In this document: positions 35,901-44,002 of the stretch, one piece after another
How the letters are laid out: each line of letters starts with the position of its first letter
Position numbering within the stretch: position 1 is the stretch's first letter
Assembly (NCBI RefSeq): GCF_011059145.1
Contig: NZ_JAALLT010000003.1
Coordinates: 372,001-436,000 of the forward strand
Source: Halalkalibaculum roseum
GTDB lineage: Bacteria; Bacteroidota; Rhodothermia; Balneolales; Balneolaceae
Direction of reading: 5' to 3'
Length of the DNA stretch: 64,000 bases
Position numbers and translations under genes: made by a program
Notes under the pieces: generated by a model
What the model was told of the DNA's origin: nothing
Seen by the model: only the letters and a program-made list of their open reading frames with translations
Databases searched by the model: none

Positions 35901-36002
35901 CCTGAAGTTGCTCTGAGAACCAACTCCACCAACTTTAGGATTGATGAATACTCATATCCAAACTTCCGAACCTTCTCGGGATCCGTAAGAGTAAGATTTT
36001 AA
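32913..36002 (+). CDS. SusC/RagA-family TonB-dependent transporter (pair 2)
   Basis: 1029-aa outer-membrane transporter. Signal peptide ending AYAQ, carboxypeptidase-regulatory-like domain (about 23-105, SITGVITDQTSGEAMPGVTV), plug with LEEVVVTGVGTGTETTKLGF and SLYGSLAGNGVIQIITKRG, and a barrel ending in VRVRF. GAGGTTA precedes the ATG as in the other SusC genes. The C-terminal stretch YLKLREVSLSY and VVGRNLLTFTDYTGYDPEV is very close to SusC 3 (55887-59027), so the two are paralogs of one subfamily, distinct from SusC 1. A SusD gene follows after 19 nt. The ligand is unknown. Confidence 0.95.
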   Translation: MLRKILSTAFVALFMTTLAYAQSGSITGVITDQTSGEAMPGVTVQLVELNRGAATNIDGVYAITNVPAGTYTLRASFVGFKARSVQVTIGSGETTRDLQLQQDILGLEEVVVTGVGTGTETTKLGFSVAKVGEQELTTVPAADVGSAIQAKVPGVTIVKASGDPSRAATIRLRGSTSLSDDQEPLIIVDGIITDGSLADINMQDVESIEIVKGAAAASLYGSLAGNGVIQIITKRGSKSIDKPQLTFRSEYGFSTLGNEYPVAKTHPWVEDYTLTSDGAAVASWPGFNTYDADRVWDNEFPVYNDNLDAVFEGQPYNSNFINVANSSETFNYYASYENLSQEGVIKNLPNYNRNSVRLNADYTYDNRFRIGFSGSYVNVEYPDITEQGQGSNFFYSVLTAPPIINFNERNPNGTFSNSPQGYDIVGSNFQNPLYVAEQFQDNFTRDRYIMGFTVNYEINDNFTIDGRQSFDKRFTLQETFAPVGYQTPTPSTALNNGFEGRETFENSTSITELWATGRFQVEDLGIRVIAKYLYEDREFENYDFSGFNYSVSGIRNFGAVDSDTYSIGSEFITERAENIILDSEFDYQDKLILGGMVRRDGSSSFGEDERYSIYYRGSLAYRVTEDIDINNVQELKLRVSYGTSGLRPPFEAQYETYSAGATVLLPNVLGNTEIKPSVVAETEFGVDVAFLDKFNASLNYSWTNTTNDYLLAPLGGDNPFSAQWQNVGEIENRTFEASLQGNLVQQRDLQAGFNLSFSKTLQKVTDLGGVPAFTRAAGAAINLFRFEEGVSYGAMYGNKLIGSVNELTLDENGFVLNAGGGTLTPDDFSVNSLGHVVITADAGTQAERPMYLVDETGTPDIVQIGDTQPDFQVGLSGNFNWKNLGLFMVWDWSQGGEVYNYSKQLLYFNFMHADLEDFTRAGFDPDYALASDGLYNASNALSHFVEDASYLKLREVSLSYTLTNSNLGKIGNYLRDVQFSVVGRNLLTFTDYTGYDPEVALRTNSTNFRIDEYSYPNFRTFSGSVRVRF

Positions 36003-36021
36003 TCCATAAAAAATATTTATT

Positions 36022-37803
36022 ATGAAAACATTCAACTTTAAGTCATTGGTTTTGTTGCTGGTAGCCGGTTCGGTGACCTTTGTCAGCTGTGCTGACCTAT
36101 CGGTTCAAAATGTCAATGAACCAACACGAGAAGTAGTTGAAGGTAATGCAGAGAACCAAACCAAACTGCTTGCCGGTGGATTTTATGATCTCACCACAGC
36201 TATCGTATCCAATTCAGGTGTCAACATAAATATGTTGGCTGACCAGAATACATCGACCAATAACTTCAATGCTTATTGGGATTACACTGATGAGCCCAGA
36301 AGACGACTGAATCCGACTCCGAGCAGTAACAACCCGGATGTCTTCACCGACTTTTTCGGTGGATTCAACTCCAGTGTGGCTACGGCGAATATCTTCATTA
36401 ACAACATTGTAAATGAGGGTCAAACTGTTACCAACCCGGCCGGAGACGACGTAACCGATGATATCCTGGCACAGGCTTATTTCTTAAGAGGCCTTGCTTA
36501 TGGGTACCTTGGTTTAATGTACGATCAGGCCTACCTGATTGATGAGAACTTTGTAGTGGGCGAAGATGAACCTTCATTTGTCCCCTATGCGGATCTCATT
36601 GCAGGTGCAAAAGCAGACCTTGACCAGGCCATTTCACTTGCTGCCGGATCGAGTACTTTTACTTTCAACTCCATGCCTAACCCGGTTGACAGCTGGGATG
36701 CAGATGAATTTATTGATATTGCCAATTCGTTTGCAGCCCGCATTCTTGCCGGTCAGGCTCGTACAGCTGCTGAACGCGACCAGCTCGATTGGGCTACAAT
36801 TCGAGGCTACGCTGAGAAAGGACTTGGCGGACCTGATGCCCGTTCCAGCCTTGGTGTATTCAAGAACCAGAATATCGGTTCCAGTGGTGAGTTCGCCAAC
36901 TATCTGGCTGACTGGTCCAACTTCGTAGTTGCCGGTGGCTTCTCAGGTGCAGGACAGGGACACGGTTACAATCCGACCGACGTAAAAGTGATTCACATGA
37001 TGGATCCAAATTACCCTGTGGAATATCCGGAAAGTGAGGCAAGCGGTTCTTCTGCAAGTCTTGCTGCTTCCGATACCCAGGATCCGCGTATAGATTACTT
37101 CCAGTATACCACGAATCCTGGCTTCCTGAACCCTGCACGTAATGCACGGCTTTACAGCAACTATTTCAGTGCAAGAAACTTTGCTGAAAACGACTGGTGG
37201 CCGGCTGAAAATTCAGTGATCTTTTTCACAGATACTGAAAACCTATTACTGCTAGCTGAAGCGCAACTGCTTACCGACAGTCCTGTACTGGCGGCTCAAA
37301 CCATCAACAGTACTCCTTCCGGAGACGGTGAAACCACTCTTGGCTTTACCTTCCCGGCTGAAAGACTGGGTTATATTGAAGATGCCACGCTATCCGGCGG
37401 GTACACCATGGACGGTACCGAAAGTGTTGCCGAATTCCAGTGGGCACTTCTTCGTGAGTACTCTGTGGAAATTCACTTGCTGGGCGGCACAAGCCCGCAA
37501 TGGTTTCTCATGAGACGTCACGACATGCTGCAAGTTGGAACCGCAACCATGCTTCCTGTTCCCGGCTCTGAGCTGGAAATCAGAGGGCTGGACGGTTATA
37601 CCTTTGGCGGACCTGACTTTGCCGGTGATGTAGGTACCTCTGACGGTGCCAATAGCTGGAAGAACCTGGCGCAAGCTGCCGGTCTGGCCAAATCCGTAGC
37701 CAAGACTTCGGATGTAAGTTACTCTCCGCTGCAGCCTGACAATGGTCGTTCAGATATTGATAATACCAGAACGGCTCGTAACAAGGGAGCAGGAGATCAC
37801 TAA
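36022..37803 (+). CDS. SusD/RagB-family surface lipoprotein (pair 2)
   Basis: 593-aa SusD-like lipoprotein. The leader ends in FVSC (Cys about residue 23) followed by ADLSVQNVNEPTRE, closely resembling the mature start of SusD 3 (QDLSVTNQNDPNRE). Early helix AQAYFLRGLAYGYLGLMYDQ and C-terminal ENLLLLAEAQLL and EFQWALLREYSVEIHLL match this SusD subfamily. It is longer than SusD 3 because of insertions in the middle and a Ser/Asn-rich C-terminal tail. It forms a two-gene operon with SusC 2, ended by the terminator at 37828. Confidence 0.9.
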   Translation: MKTFNFKSLVLLLVAGSVTFVSCADLSVQNVNEPTREVVEGNAENQTKLLAGGFYDLTTAIVSNSGVNINMLADQNTSTNNFNAYWDYTDEPRRRLNPTPSSNNPDVFTDFFGGFNSSVATANIFINNIVNEGQTVTNPAGDDVTDDILAQAYFLRGLAYGYLGLMYDQAYLIDENFVVGEDEPSFVPYADLIAGAKADLDQAISLAAGSSTFTFNSMPNPVDSWDADEFIDIANSFAARILAGQARTAAERDQLDWATIRGYAEKGLGGPDARSSLGVFKNQNIGSSGEFANYLADWSNFVVAGGFSGAGQGHGYNPTDVKVIHMMDPNYPVEYPESEASGSSASLAASDTQDPRIDYFQYTTNPGFLNPARNARLYSNYFSARNFAENDWWPAENSVIFFTDTENLLLLAEAQLLTDSPVLAAQTINSTPSGDGETTLGFTFPAERLGYIEDATLSGGYTMDGTESVAEFQWALLREYSVEIHLLGGTSPQWFLMRRHDMLQVGTATMLPVPGSELEIRGLDGYTFGGPDFAGDVGTSDGANSWKNLAQAAGLAKSVAKTSDVSYSPLQPDNGRSDIDNTRTARNKGAGDH

Positions 37804-37827
37804 GAATCCAATTCCCCTAATTACTTT

Positions 37828-37860
37828 AAAGCCTCCGCCTCCGGGTGGGGGCTTTTTTTT
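37828..37860 (+). terminator. intrinsic terminator of SusCD operon 2
   Basis: A stem AAAGCCTCCGCC / GGTGGGGGCTTT, with two wobble pairs and a short loop, leads into a run of eight T on the plus strand. Confidence 0.9.
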
Positions 37861-37994
37861 GCTTTTTATTTTGGGGTGTGGTCTGCCCTTTCGACTCACC
37901 AACAAAACTCTCAGATAGATGCATCTATAAGATATCATCCGTTTATAGTAGGTACCGGTATTCCAAAACTATGGGAGGCTAAACTATAATAACC

Positions 37995-38501
37995 TTAAGG
38001 TACTTCTACCGTAATTTTAGCAGGATATTCAGAAGAGGTTTTTACGGTAAATGCCGTTGAGTCGGGTCGTTGTAGGATCAGCGTGCCAAAGGCCAGCATA
38101 CGATAACGCTCATTTATTTTAACGCGTGCCAGAGTAGTATCTTTTCTGGTATGTGCCAGATCAATGGAGTTACCGAGTCTGATAGCAATGGAAAAATCAT
38201 TTACCGGCTTATAGCGCTGCTCCCTTGAACTATCTTTTTTAACGATATAGTAGACCTCTTTACTTGCGGGCAAGGAGTATGCATCCTGCTTAGATTTCAT
38301 AAAATTCTGGTAATGTGTATAACGAACGCCATCCACTTCGATCCATGCCTCATCTTTTATCTCATCGATATTCCTAAAGTCAATTTCAATGACTCTACCG
38401 GTGTACGTATGTTCAGAGGTGCAAGCAGCAGCAAGCAAAACCAAAGGTAACATCAGGCAGAACAATAGAGTGCTTTTGCCTCTCTTTAGTGTATTCTTCA
38501 T
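37995..38501 (-). CDS. small lipoprotein of unknown function
   Basis: 168-aa predicted lipoprotein when started at the ATG of MKNTLKRGKST, which gives a basic N-terminus, a hydrophobic stretch and lipobox LAAAC (Cys about residue 28). An ATG at 38522 would add seven residues. The mature part starts TSEHTYTGRVIEIDF and contains predicted beta strands and a repeated pattern of aromatic residues, ending AKITVEVP. No family is recognised. It lies 65 nt downstream of the SGNH-like lipoprotein gene on the same strand and so may belong to the operon with the TonB receptor at 40084-43509 (inference). Confidence 0.7.
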   Translation of the reverse strand: MKNTLKRGKSTLLFCLMLPLVLLAAACTSEHTYTGRVIEIDFRNIDEIKDEAWIEVDGVRYTHYQNFMKSKQDAYSLPASKEVYYIVKKDSSREQRYKPVNDFSIAIRLGNSIDLAHTRKDTTLARVKINERYRMLAFGTLILQRPDSTAFTVKTSSEYPAKITVEVP

Positions 38502-38565
38502 TGTGATCAGTATTGTTAGCAATTAGGATATAACCACCCGGTCCGTGGTAAATAACCGGGCTAAA

Positions 38566-40083
38566 TTACTTATAATTGGCCATAATTTCATTGCCTCGGT
38601 ACGCATTTACATCAATTCTTTGAAGGCCTGCTTCATATGTGGTATTGATCGCTTGTATAAGTTGATTGGTAAAAATGGCATTACCGCGGGGATTAAGCGT
38701 ATACCCATCACTGGAAAAAATACCATACCTATTAAACTCCATACCTAGCCGAACACCATTAAAGAGATAGGCTCCCTCATTTACAGCATTGATAATGGAC
38801 TTCAAATCAACCAAATGAATTCTTTCATTCGATGAAACCAGATTCTCAATGATGTTATTGTATGCCGCAACCCTTTGATTGATGATTTCTATTTCAGGTT
38901 CAGTCAGCACCTGGGCATCGGAAAGCGGTTCTATTCCAGATAATGATGAAGATTCGTTCAACTGCGGTTCGGTTTTATAAAGAACCAATTCACCTTCCTT
39001 GAGCTGCCTCCATTTGGGGATAACAGTACCGTCATTTAAGCTTGCCTCGTTCAGATACTCATCTACGATAACTCTAGCCCTGTTATTGGGACTAATCTGT
39101 GGATATCCCATGGGATCCACGATTATGCGCGGACGATCGAGCTCAGCGGGTGCTCCACCATCTTCCACATCGTTATACTGAAATACATCGTAGTTAAAAT
39201 CAGTATAATGCGATCCTACTTCTCCGAGGTAACCGGAGGAATACTTCTCTATTTCCAGGGCATAGCTGATGGTTTGAAAATATGGAGCCTGTAGAGGATT
39301 AAAGAGATTGGCAATAAATATATCACTCTGAGTTTCCTGCAGAAGTCTGTTAATAATTTCATTGACAGCATTTTCAAATACCGACACCGGAGTCAGATCC
39401 GAATCACCGATCATTACCGGGTCCGGGTTTGCATTACCGGCTGCTCCATTCAGGGCGTAATTCAGAATATCCTGATAACCAAGATGGATCAGCACTGCAG
39501 TGGGTTGCCTCTGTATTATCAGGTCCAAAAGAGTGGCACTACCGAGACCCAGCCTGTTATAATAGGCATTTTGGACCAATGCAAGGTTGCTGTCCACCTC
39601 AAAACTTTTAAGTCCGGGGATTGAGAAATCTTTTAAATTATCAGGCGATCCTCCCCATTCGGTAACCTGTTCACCTTCTGATGGGTTTCTTGCGGGATAA
39701 ATGCTAAGCGGAGTACGGTACAGAAGACTGTACTTTCCTTTCAAAACTTCTTCACCTTCGGAGGCTTCTGCATTATAGCCCATTTCACCGGCTATTTCGG
39801 CCTGTTGAAATACCGGCTCTGAGTATATCTCATTGAGCTTGTTGCCGAATATATTCGCATAGGAATATTCCTGCCCACCGTTGTAAAGTGCACCATCCAT
39901 GTACCCTGAAGCATAGGTATCACCAAGCACATAGAATTCAGAAAAAGTTTCGGGCAGGCCTTCGCCCTCATTCGAAACCGGTTCTTCCGGGAACTGGTAG
40001 GAACAAGAGACAAAACCCGTAGAAAGAATCAGAATTACTAAAACAAAAGTTTTTCGCTTGTATGTGTTTGTAGTTGCGGTCAT
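38566..40083 (-). CDS. SGNH/GDSL-fold lipoprotein with degenerate catalytic sites
   Basis: 505-aa lipoprotein with lipobox FVSC (Cys about residue 27). The fold is recognised from block I, YVLGDTYASGYMDGALY, a position-III-like LIHLGYQDILNYAL, and block V, DGYTLNPRGNAIFTNQL. In active Bacteroidota relatives block I reads GNS or GDS with a nucleophilic Ser and block V reads DG.HP; here the nucleophile position is Thr56 and the His position Thr462. Hydrolase activity is therefore doubtful. The start codon directly abuts the stop of the TonB-dependent receptor gene (TAA-ATG), so the two are translationally linked. This recalls SusC-SusD pairing and suggests a ligand-binding surface role (inference). 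Confidence 0.75.
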   Translation of the reverse strand: MTATTNTYKRKTFVLVILILSTGFVSCSYQFPEEPVSNEGEGLPETFSEFYVLGDTYASGYMDGALYNGGQEYSYANIFGNKLNEIYSEPVFQQAEIAGEMGYNAEASEGEEVLKGKYSLLYRTPLSIYPARNPSEGEQVTEWGGSPDNLKDFSIPGLKSFEVDSNLALVQNAYYNRLGLGSATLLDLIIQRQPTAVLIHLGYQDILNYALNGAAGNANPDPVMIGDSDLTPVSVFENAVNEIINRLLQETQSDIFIANLFNPLQAPYFQTISYALEIEKYSSGYLGEVGSHYTDFNYDVFQYNDVEDGGAPAELDRPRIIVDPMGYPQISPNNRARVIVDEYLNEASLNDGTVIPKWRQLKEGELVLYKTEPQLNESSSLSGIEPLSDAQVLTEPEIEIINQRVAAYNNIIENLVSSNERIHLVDLKSIINAVNEGAYLFNGVRLGMEFNRYGIFSSDGYTLNPRGNAIFTNQLIQAINTTYEAGLQRIDVNAYRGNEIMANYK

Positions 40084-43000
40084 TTAATTACCTCCCGGAC
40101 TGAACGTAAAAGTTGTAAACAGAATACTGCCGATAGCGGGACCGCCAAAGGTATCATAGTAAGGGGTTACACCAAGATTCGTAATTCCTGTCTTTAATCG
40201 TGACTGAATTGCCGGGAACCTGATATTGAATTGAAAATCAAAATGGCCATAAGCCGGTACCCTTCCGTCCAGAAAAGAACTTTGCCAATCATACCCGTTA
40301 CGAGCCCTAAAAGTCATTTTAAAGCCACCGTTGGTAACCAGATCTCTGGCACCCCATTCAAAATTTATTTTCAGTGGAGGGGTGTTGTATCCCGGAATAA
40401 TAGGATCGCTAGTTTCTTTGGTGAGCTGTGTCCAGGTTCCGTTCAAGCTACTCATAAAATTTCCTGAGGTATATTGAATATCAAATGATACCCCTTGAGC
40501 TGTTACGCGTCCCTCAGAATTACTGTATACGTAATAACGTTCATTTTCGCTAACGCGGTTTATTTGTCCCGCAGCGGCAAAAAGATCGGTGACCGGACTG
40601 GTTCTCGGTTTAACAAATCGTTTGATTCCAATGAAACCGTCATAGAGACTTACAAAGTAATTAAGATCAACATAGAGTCGTTCATTAATCAGCTGGCGAT
40701 AACCCAATTCGAGTGAGTTGGTTATCTCAGGTTCAATGGTAGGAAGTCCATCTTCACTCAGAATACCTTGTTCTAATATATTCAGGTGGTTTAATTCTGC
40801 CTGTTCCCGGTTATAACCTCCCGAAAGAGGCCTGAGATCCAAGGATACTGCACGGTTAAAATCCTCTACCGATTGAACCGTAAATGCATTCAATGGTAGC
40901 TCATAGTTTCCATTTATTTGTGAGAGACCGCCGAGCAGCCTTGCTTTACCCAGGTTCGAATTGATAAACTGTTCGCGTACGGTAGGATAACGGAAACCAT
41001 TTTGGAAAGAGAACCGAAAGTAATGTTTCTCTCTGAGATTATAGTTAAAACCAACCTCCTGGCTTAGCTTGTAATCAAAATTTTCATTTTTATCGTAACG
41101 GACTGCTGCAATACTATTCAGATTATCATCAAGAAAACTCTTCTCAAACTGCAAGAATAGCCCATATTCATAGTTGGTGATATCGTTACCGGTAGTATCA
41201 GGAAAAATGGTCCCTTTTGATTCCAGGTCATAATAGCGAATAGAGCTTCCTGCCGTAACATCCAGTCCTTCCAGGACATCCTCAAATCGATTACTGACAT
41301 CGGTGTGATACAATATAGAATTGTCTACAATACCTGCTCCCTCACTGAATCCGGTAATATTCTTTAATCGATGCAGTTGCTCTTTATATTCCGGGGTACC
41401 CGGTTCCAAGCGTGAGACAGCCTCACTGCCTGATAAAAGTGTAGAGCCACTATCGGCATAATCTCTTGCGGCCTCAACACTTCCTTTGGGAATTCCAAAT
41501 ATAGGACGTCCATTTTGGTAAACCAGTTCGAAATCACGGAACCAGTTTATATCATTTTTAGCATAAGAAATCAGTTCATTAGCCAGTATATTCACGTTGT
41601 AGGAGTTACCGGAATATTGCGTGGTCGCATAACCACGTATCATAAAGTTGTGAAGATTCAGCTCTGAATGCACCTGATACATTTCAAAGTCTTCCAAACG
41701 TACTCTGCTGTCACCGGTATAGAGTGTGTTGGTATATCCATATCTACCCTGCACGCTTACCCGGGACTGTTCATTAAATTTATAATGAAGAGAGGCTCCC
41801 ACTTTTCTGGTTGCTATATCATAATCCACCAGATCTTCTTCTCTGTAACCTGTCCGGCTCACCGGGACGAAACCTTCCTCTATTTCAAAACCGACCGGCA
41901 ACAGACTAAAGCTTTCATCGCCATATAAATTGACACCATTATAACCGGGATCTCTCAATAGGTTTTCGGTCCACTTCTTATCGGATCTTAGGTTTTCATA
42001 GTTATTAGCTGACCAATCAGTACCCGTTATCATCGTACCCGTGATTTTAAATGCAAACTTCTCTCCTACCGCTTGTGCATAGCGAAGTCCAAAATCATAA
42101 ATCCCTTCGCCCTCTACGCCCCAGGCGTCAGCGCCACCCAGTTTAAAGTCATGAGTCCCAACTTGCGCATTGAAAGAGAAGCCCTGGCTCACAAAGGGAT
42201 CTTTGGAATGTGTGAGAAGAACTCCGCTCATGGCACTGGAACCGTATTGGGTTGTGGAGGGGCCAATGAGGAGCTCCATGGATGCAATATCCAGATCAGA
42301 GGGACCCATTAAATTTCCAAGCGGGAAACCAAGACCCGGTGCCTGGTTGTCGATACCATCAGTAAGCTGCAAAAAACGGGGGTTAGCGGTTGAGTTAAAA
42401 CCGCGCGTACTGATAGATTGGAGATTAATACTTTGAGTGGAAACATCCACTTCCCGCATCGTCGAAACAAGATCAAAAGCACTCATCGAGGCGATTTCCC
42501 TGATTTCAAGATTCGAAATTTTATCGATGGTGCCGGTATTTTTCAACTCATCTTCACTTACTATTTCGGATATCACATAGATCTCTTCACCTTCTACCGA
42601 TTCCGGCAATAATTCCACTTTGATTCGGCGATAGGTAGGATCCGTGATGGTTAATTCCTTTGTTTGGTAGGATATGTGGGAAAACCTCAGTCTGAAGGGG
42701 ACCGAGAATCGGAATGTAAACTCGAAAGATCCATCCAGGTCGGTGGCTGTCCCAATGGATCTCTCCAAAGTTGCGTTTGGGCTTGCCGGAAGCACCTGTA
42801 CGGTTGCGAATTCAATGGGGTTTCCGTTGGTCTTATCGATTACATTTCCGCCCAGCCTGATATAGTTACTCTCTGCTTGAGCACGCAACACAAATACGGT
42901 ATCGGGACGGTAGATTGTGCTTGTATTGATGCTGACGTAATCAGGATGATTCACTGAAAAAACCAGCCGGTTCGAATGATTGAGATTTAGGGTAGTATTC

Positions 43001-43509
43001 AGTTGAAAACGACCGTCGCCTCCGGACTTATCAATTAAATCGGTCTCTACCGTCTCTCCATCAATTGATTGTAGCCTAACCTCAGCCATACCAATGGGTT
43101 CATCATCACGTACCGATAATACTCTTCCCTCGAGCTGCACCTCCTTAAGTGCACTCTCCAGCTCAATCATTATAGTTCTATTTAGCTCTTCACCTAATGA
43201 ATATTCGATTGTTTTGAACAGGTATTCGGGATGCCGTACCGTGATTGTGAACGGACGAATTTTTGGTATGGCGGCTGTAAAGGAACCTTCCGAGTTTGAA
43301 GTGAGTATGATCTGTTCAACATCGGAGTTCCCGGGAAAGGAGATGGTAATTCTTGCCTGACTCACAGGTCTTTGGTCAGTTTCATCATATATAGTACCTA
43401 TTAAAGTATCGGCTTGTACCTGGCAAAAAGCAGAAAATTGACCGGCAATAAAAAGAGATAGAAACAGCAGAAAGGCTGAAATATATCTCATAAACGGTAA
43501 GTGATTCAT
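40084..43509 (-). CDS. TonB-dependent receptor with three N-terminal CarboxypepD_reg-like domains
   Basis: 1141-aa outer-membrane receptor. The signal peptide is in RYISAFLLFLSLFIAGQFS; an ATG at 43491 (MRYISAF) is an equally good start. Three tandem beta-sandwich domains follow: TLIGTIYDETDQRPVSQARI, then LEGRVLSVRDDEPIGMAEV, and LGGNVIDKTNGNPIEFATV, where SusC proteins have one. The plug shows a METLL-like block (MELLIGPSTTQYGSSAMSG) and a barrel extends to the C-terminus. It lacks the RagA-type plug signature and has no SusD partner, but is coupled to the SGNH-like lipoprotein gene. GGGGATAA occurs 235 nt upstream. The ligand is unknown. Confidence 0.9.
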   Translation of the reverse strand: MNHLPFMRYISAFLLFLSLFIAGQFSAFCQVQADTLIGTIYDETDQRPVSQARITISFPGNSDVEQIILTSNSEGSFTAAIPKIRPFTITVRHPEYLFKTIEYSLGEELNRTIMIELESALKEVQLEGRVLSVRDDEPIGMAEVRLQSIDGETVETDLIDKSGGDGRFQLNTTLNLNHSNRLVFSVNHPDYVSINTSTIYRPDTVFVLRAQAESNYIRLGGNVIDKTNGNPIEFATVQVLPASPNATLERSIGTATDLDGSFEFTFRFSVPFRLRFSHISYQTKELTITDPTYRRIKVELLPESVEGEEIYVISEIVSEDELKNTGTIDKISNLEIREIASMSAFDLVSTMREVDVSTQSINLQSISTRGFNSTANPRFLQLTDGIDNQAPGLGFPLGNLMGPSDLDIASMELLIGPSTTQYGSSAMSGVLLTHSKDPFVSQGFSFNAQVGTHDFKLGGADAWGVEGEGIYDFGLRYAQAVGEKFAFKITGTMITGTDWSANNYENLRSDKKWTENLLRDPGYNGVNLYGDESFSLLPVGFEIEEGFVPVSRTGYREEDLVDYDIATRKVGASLHYKFNEQSRVSVQGRYGYTNTLYTGDSRVRLEDFEMYQVHSELNLHNFMIRGYATTQYSGNSYNVNILANELISYAKNDINWFRDFELVYQNGRPIFGIPKGSVEAARDYADSGSTLLSGSEAVSRLEPGTPEYKEQLHRLKNITGFSEGAGIVDNSILYHTDVSNRFEDVLEGLDVTAGSSIRYYDLESKGTIFPDTTGNDITNYEYGLFLQFEKSFLDDNLNSIAAVRYDKNENFDYKLSQEVGFNYNLREKHYFRFSFQNGFRYPTVREQFINSNLGKARLLGGLSQINGNYELPLNAFTVQSVEDFNRAVSLDLRPLSGGYNREQAELNHLNILEQGILSEDGLPTIEPEITNSLELGYRQLINERLYVDLNYFVSLYDGFIGIKRFVKPRTSPVTDLFAAAGQINRVSENERYYVYSNSEGRVTAQGVSFDIQYTSGNFMSSLNGTWTQLTKETSDPIIPGYNTPPLKINFEWGARDLVTNGGFKMTFRARNGYDWQSSFLDGRVPAYGHFDFQFNIRFPAIQSRLKTGITNLGVTPYYDTFGGPAIGSILFTTFTFSPGGN

Positions 43510-44002
43510 GGCTTAAGTAACGTAATGCCTTTCTTGATGACTAAATATATAAGCCTGCAAGTTGCAGCAGAGGTAATGAAGCAATGGTTCTATTGTCATC
43601 CCAATAATAAATGCCGACTCAATTCGAAGGGAAGGTTTACAGACTTTTAAAGATAATGCTTCCCTGATATCTTTATATGCTAGATAGAAAAATTATTTTT
43701 TGAATGCTACATAATATTGCAGAAATATATTACCAATTGAATTTATCCCCGAAAATATTCGGACATCTGCGTGAGTATTCTTTCCTGTATCTTAAAATGT
43801 AGCTAGTGGAATAGGTTGATAAAACTATTAGTGTGAATCTTTTTACACTCCTACCACTTTATTTTTTCACCATCACACATGCGATTAAGACTTATCAAAA
43901 ATTACAATTTTTCAGTTTGCTAGAGTTTGAATGAATCAACTAAACAATTGAATAAAAATTTCTATATGTTCTTGAAAATAATGTTTTAACAAATAGCGAA
44001 TA
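43510..44002. other. intergenic region between TonB receptor and VCBS operon
   Basis: About 490 bp separating divergent transcripts. A GGGGATAA motif in receptor orientation lies at 43743-43750, overlapping a small dyad CCGAA-AATA-TTCGG (43748-43761). An AGTGT/ACACT dyad is near 43830. A TTGTCATCCC word near 43592 is only a fragment of the REP-like repeat. Nothing else is supported. Confidence 0.55.
43745..43753 (-). promoter_or_regulatory. GGGGAT motif upstream of TonB receptor
   Basis: On the minus strand it reads TTCGGGGAT, continuing AAAT. It is 235 nt before the start, farther than in the SusC genes, so the match may be coincidental. Confidence 0.25.

Noticed and set aside
20832-37803. 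Classical polysaccharide-utilisation locus
   Set aside because: SusC/SusD genes are present but no carbohydrate-active enzyme, sulfatase or Sus-type regulator is encoded nearby.
38534-38557. CCCGGT/ACCGGG hairpin downstream of the SGNH-like gene as a terminator
   Set aside because: The stem is only 6 bp with a 12-nt loop and lacks a T-run on the minus strand; the following lipoprotein gene may be co-transcribed.
43591-43605. TTGTCATCCC word before the VCBS operon as another REP-like copy
   Set aside because: Only one arm is present and no hairpin can form, so it is not counted as a repeat.
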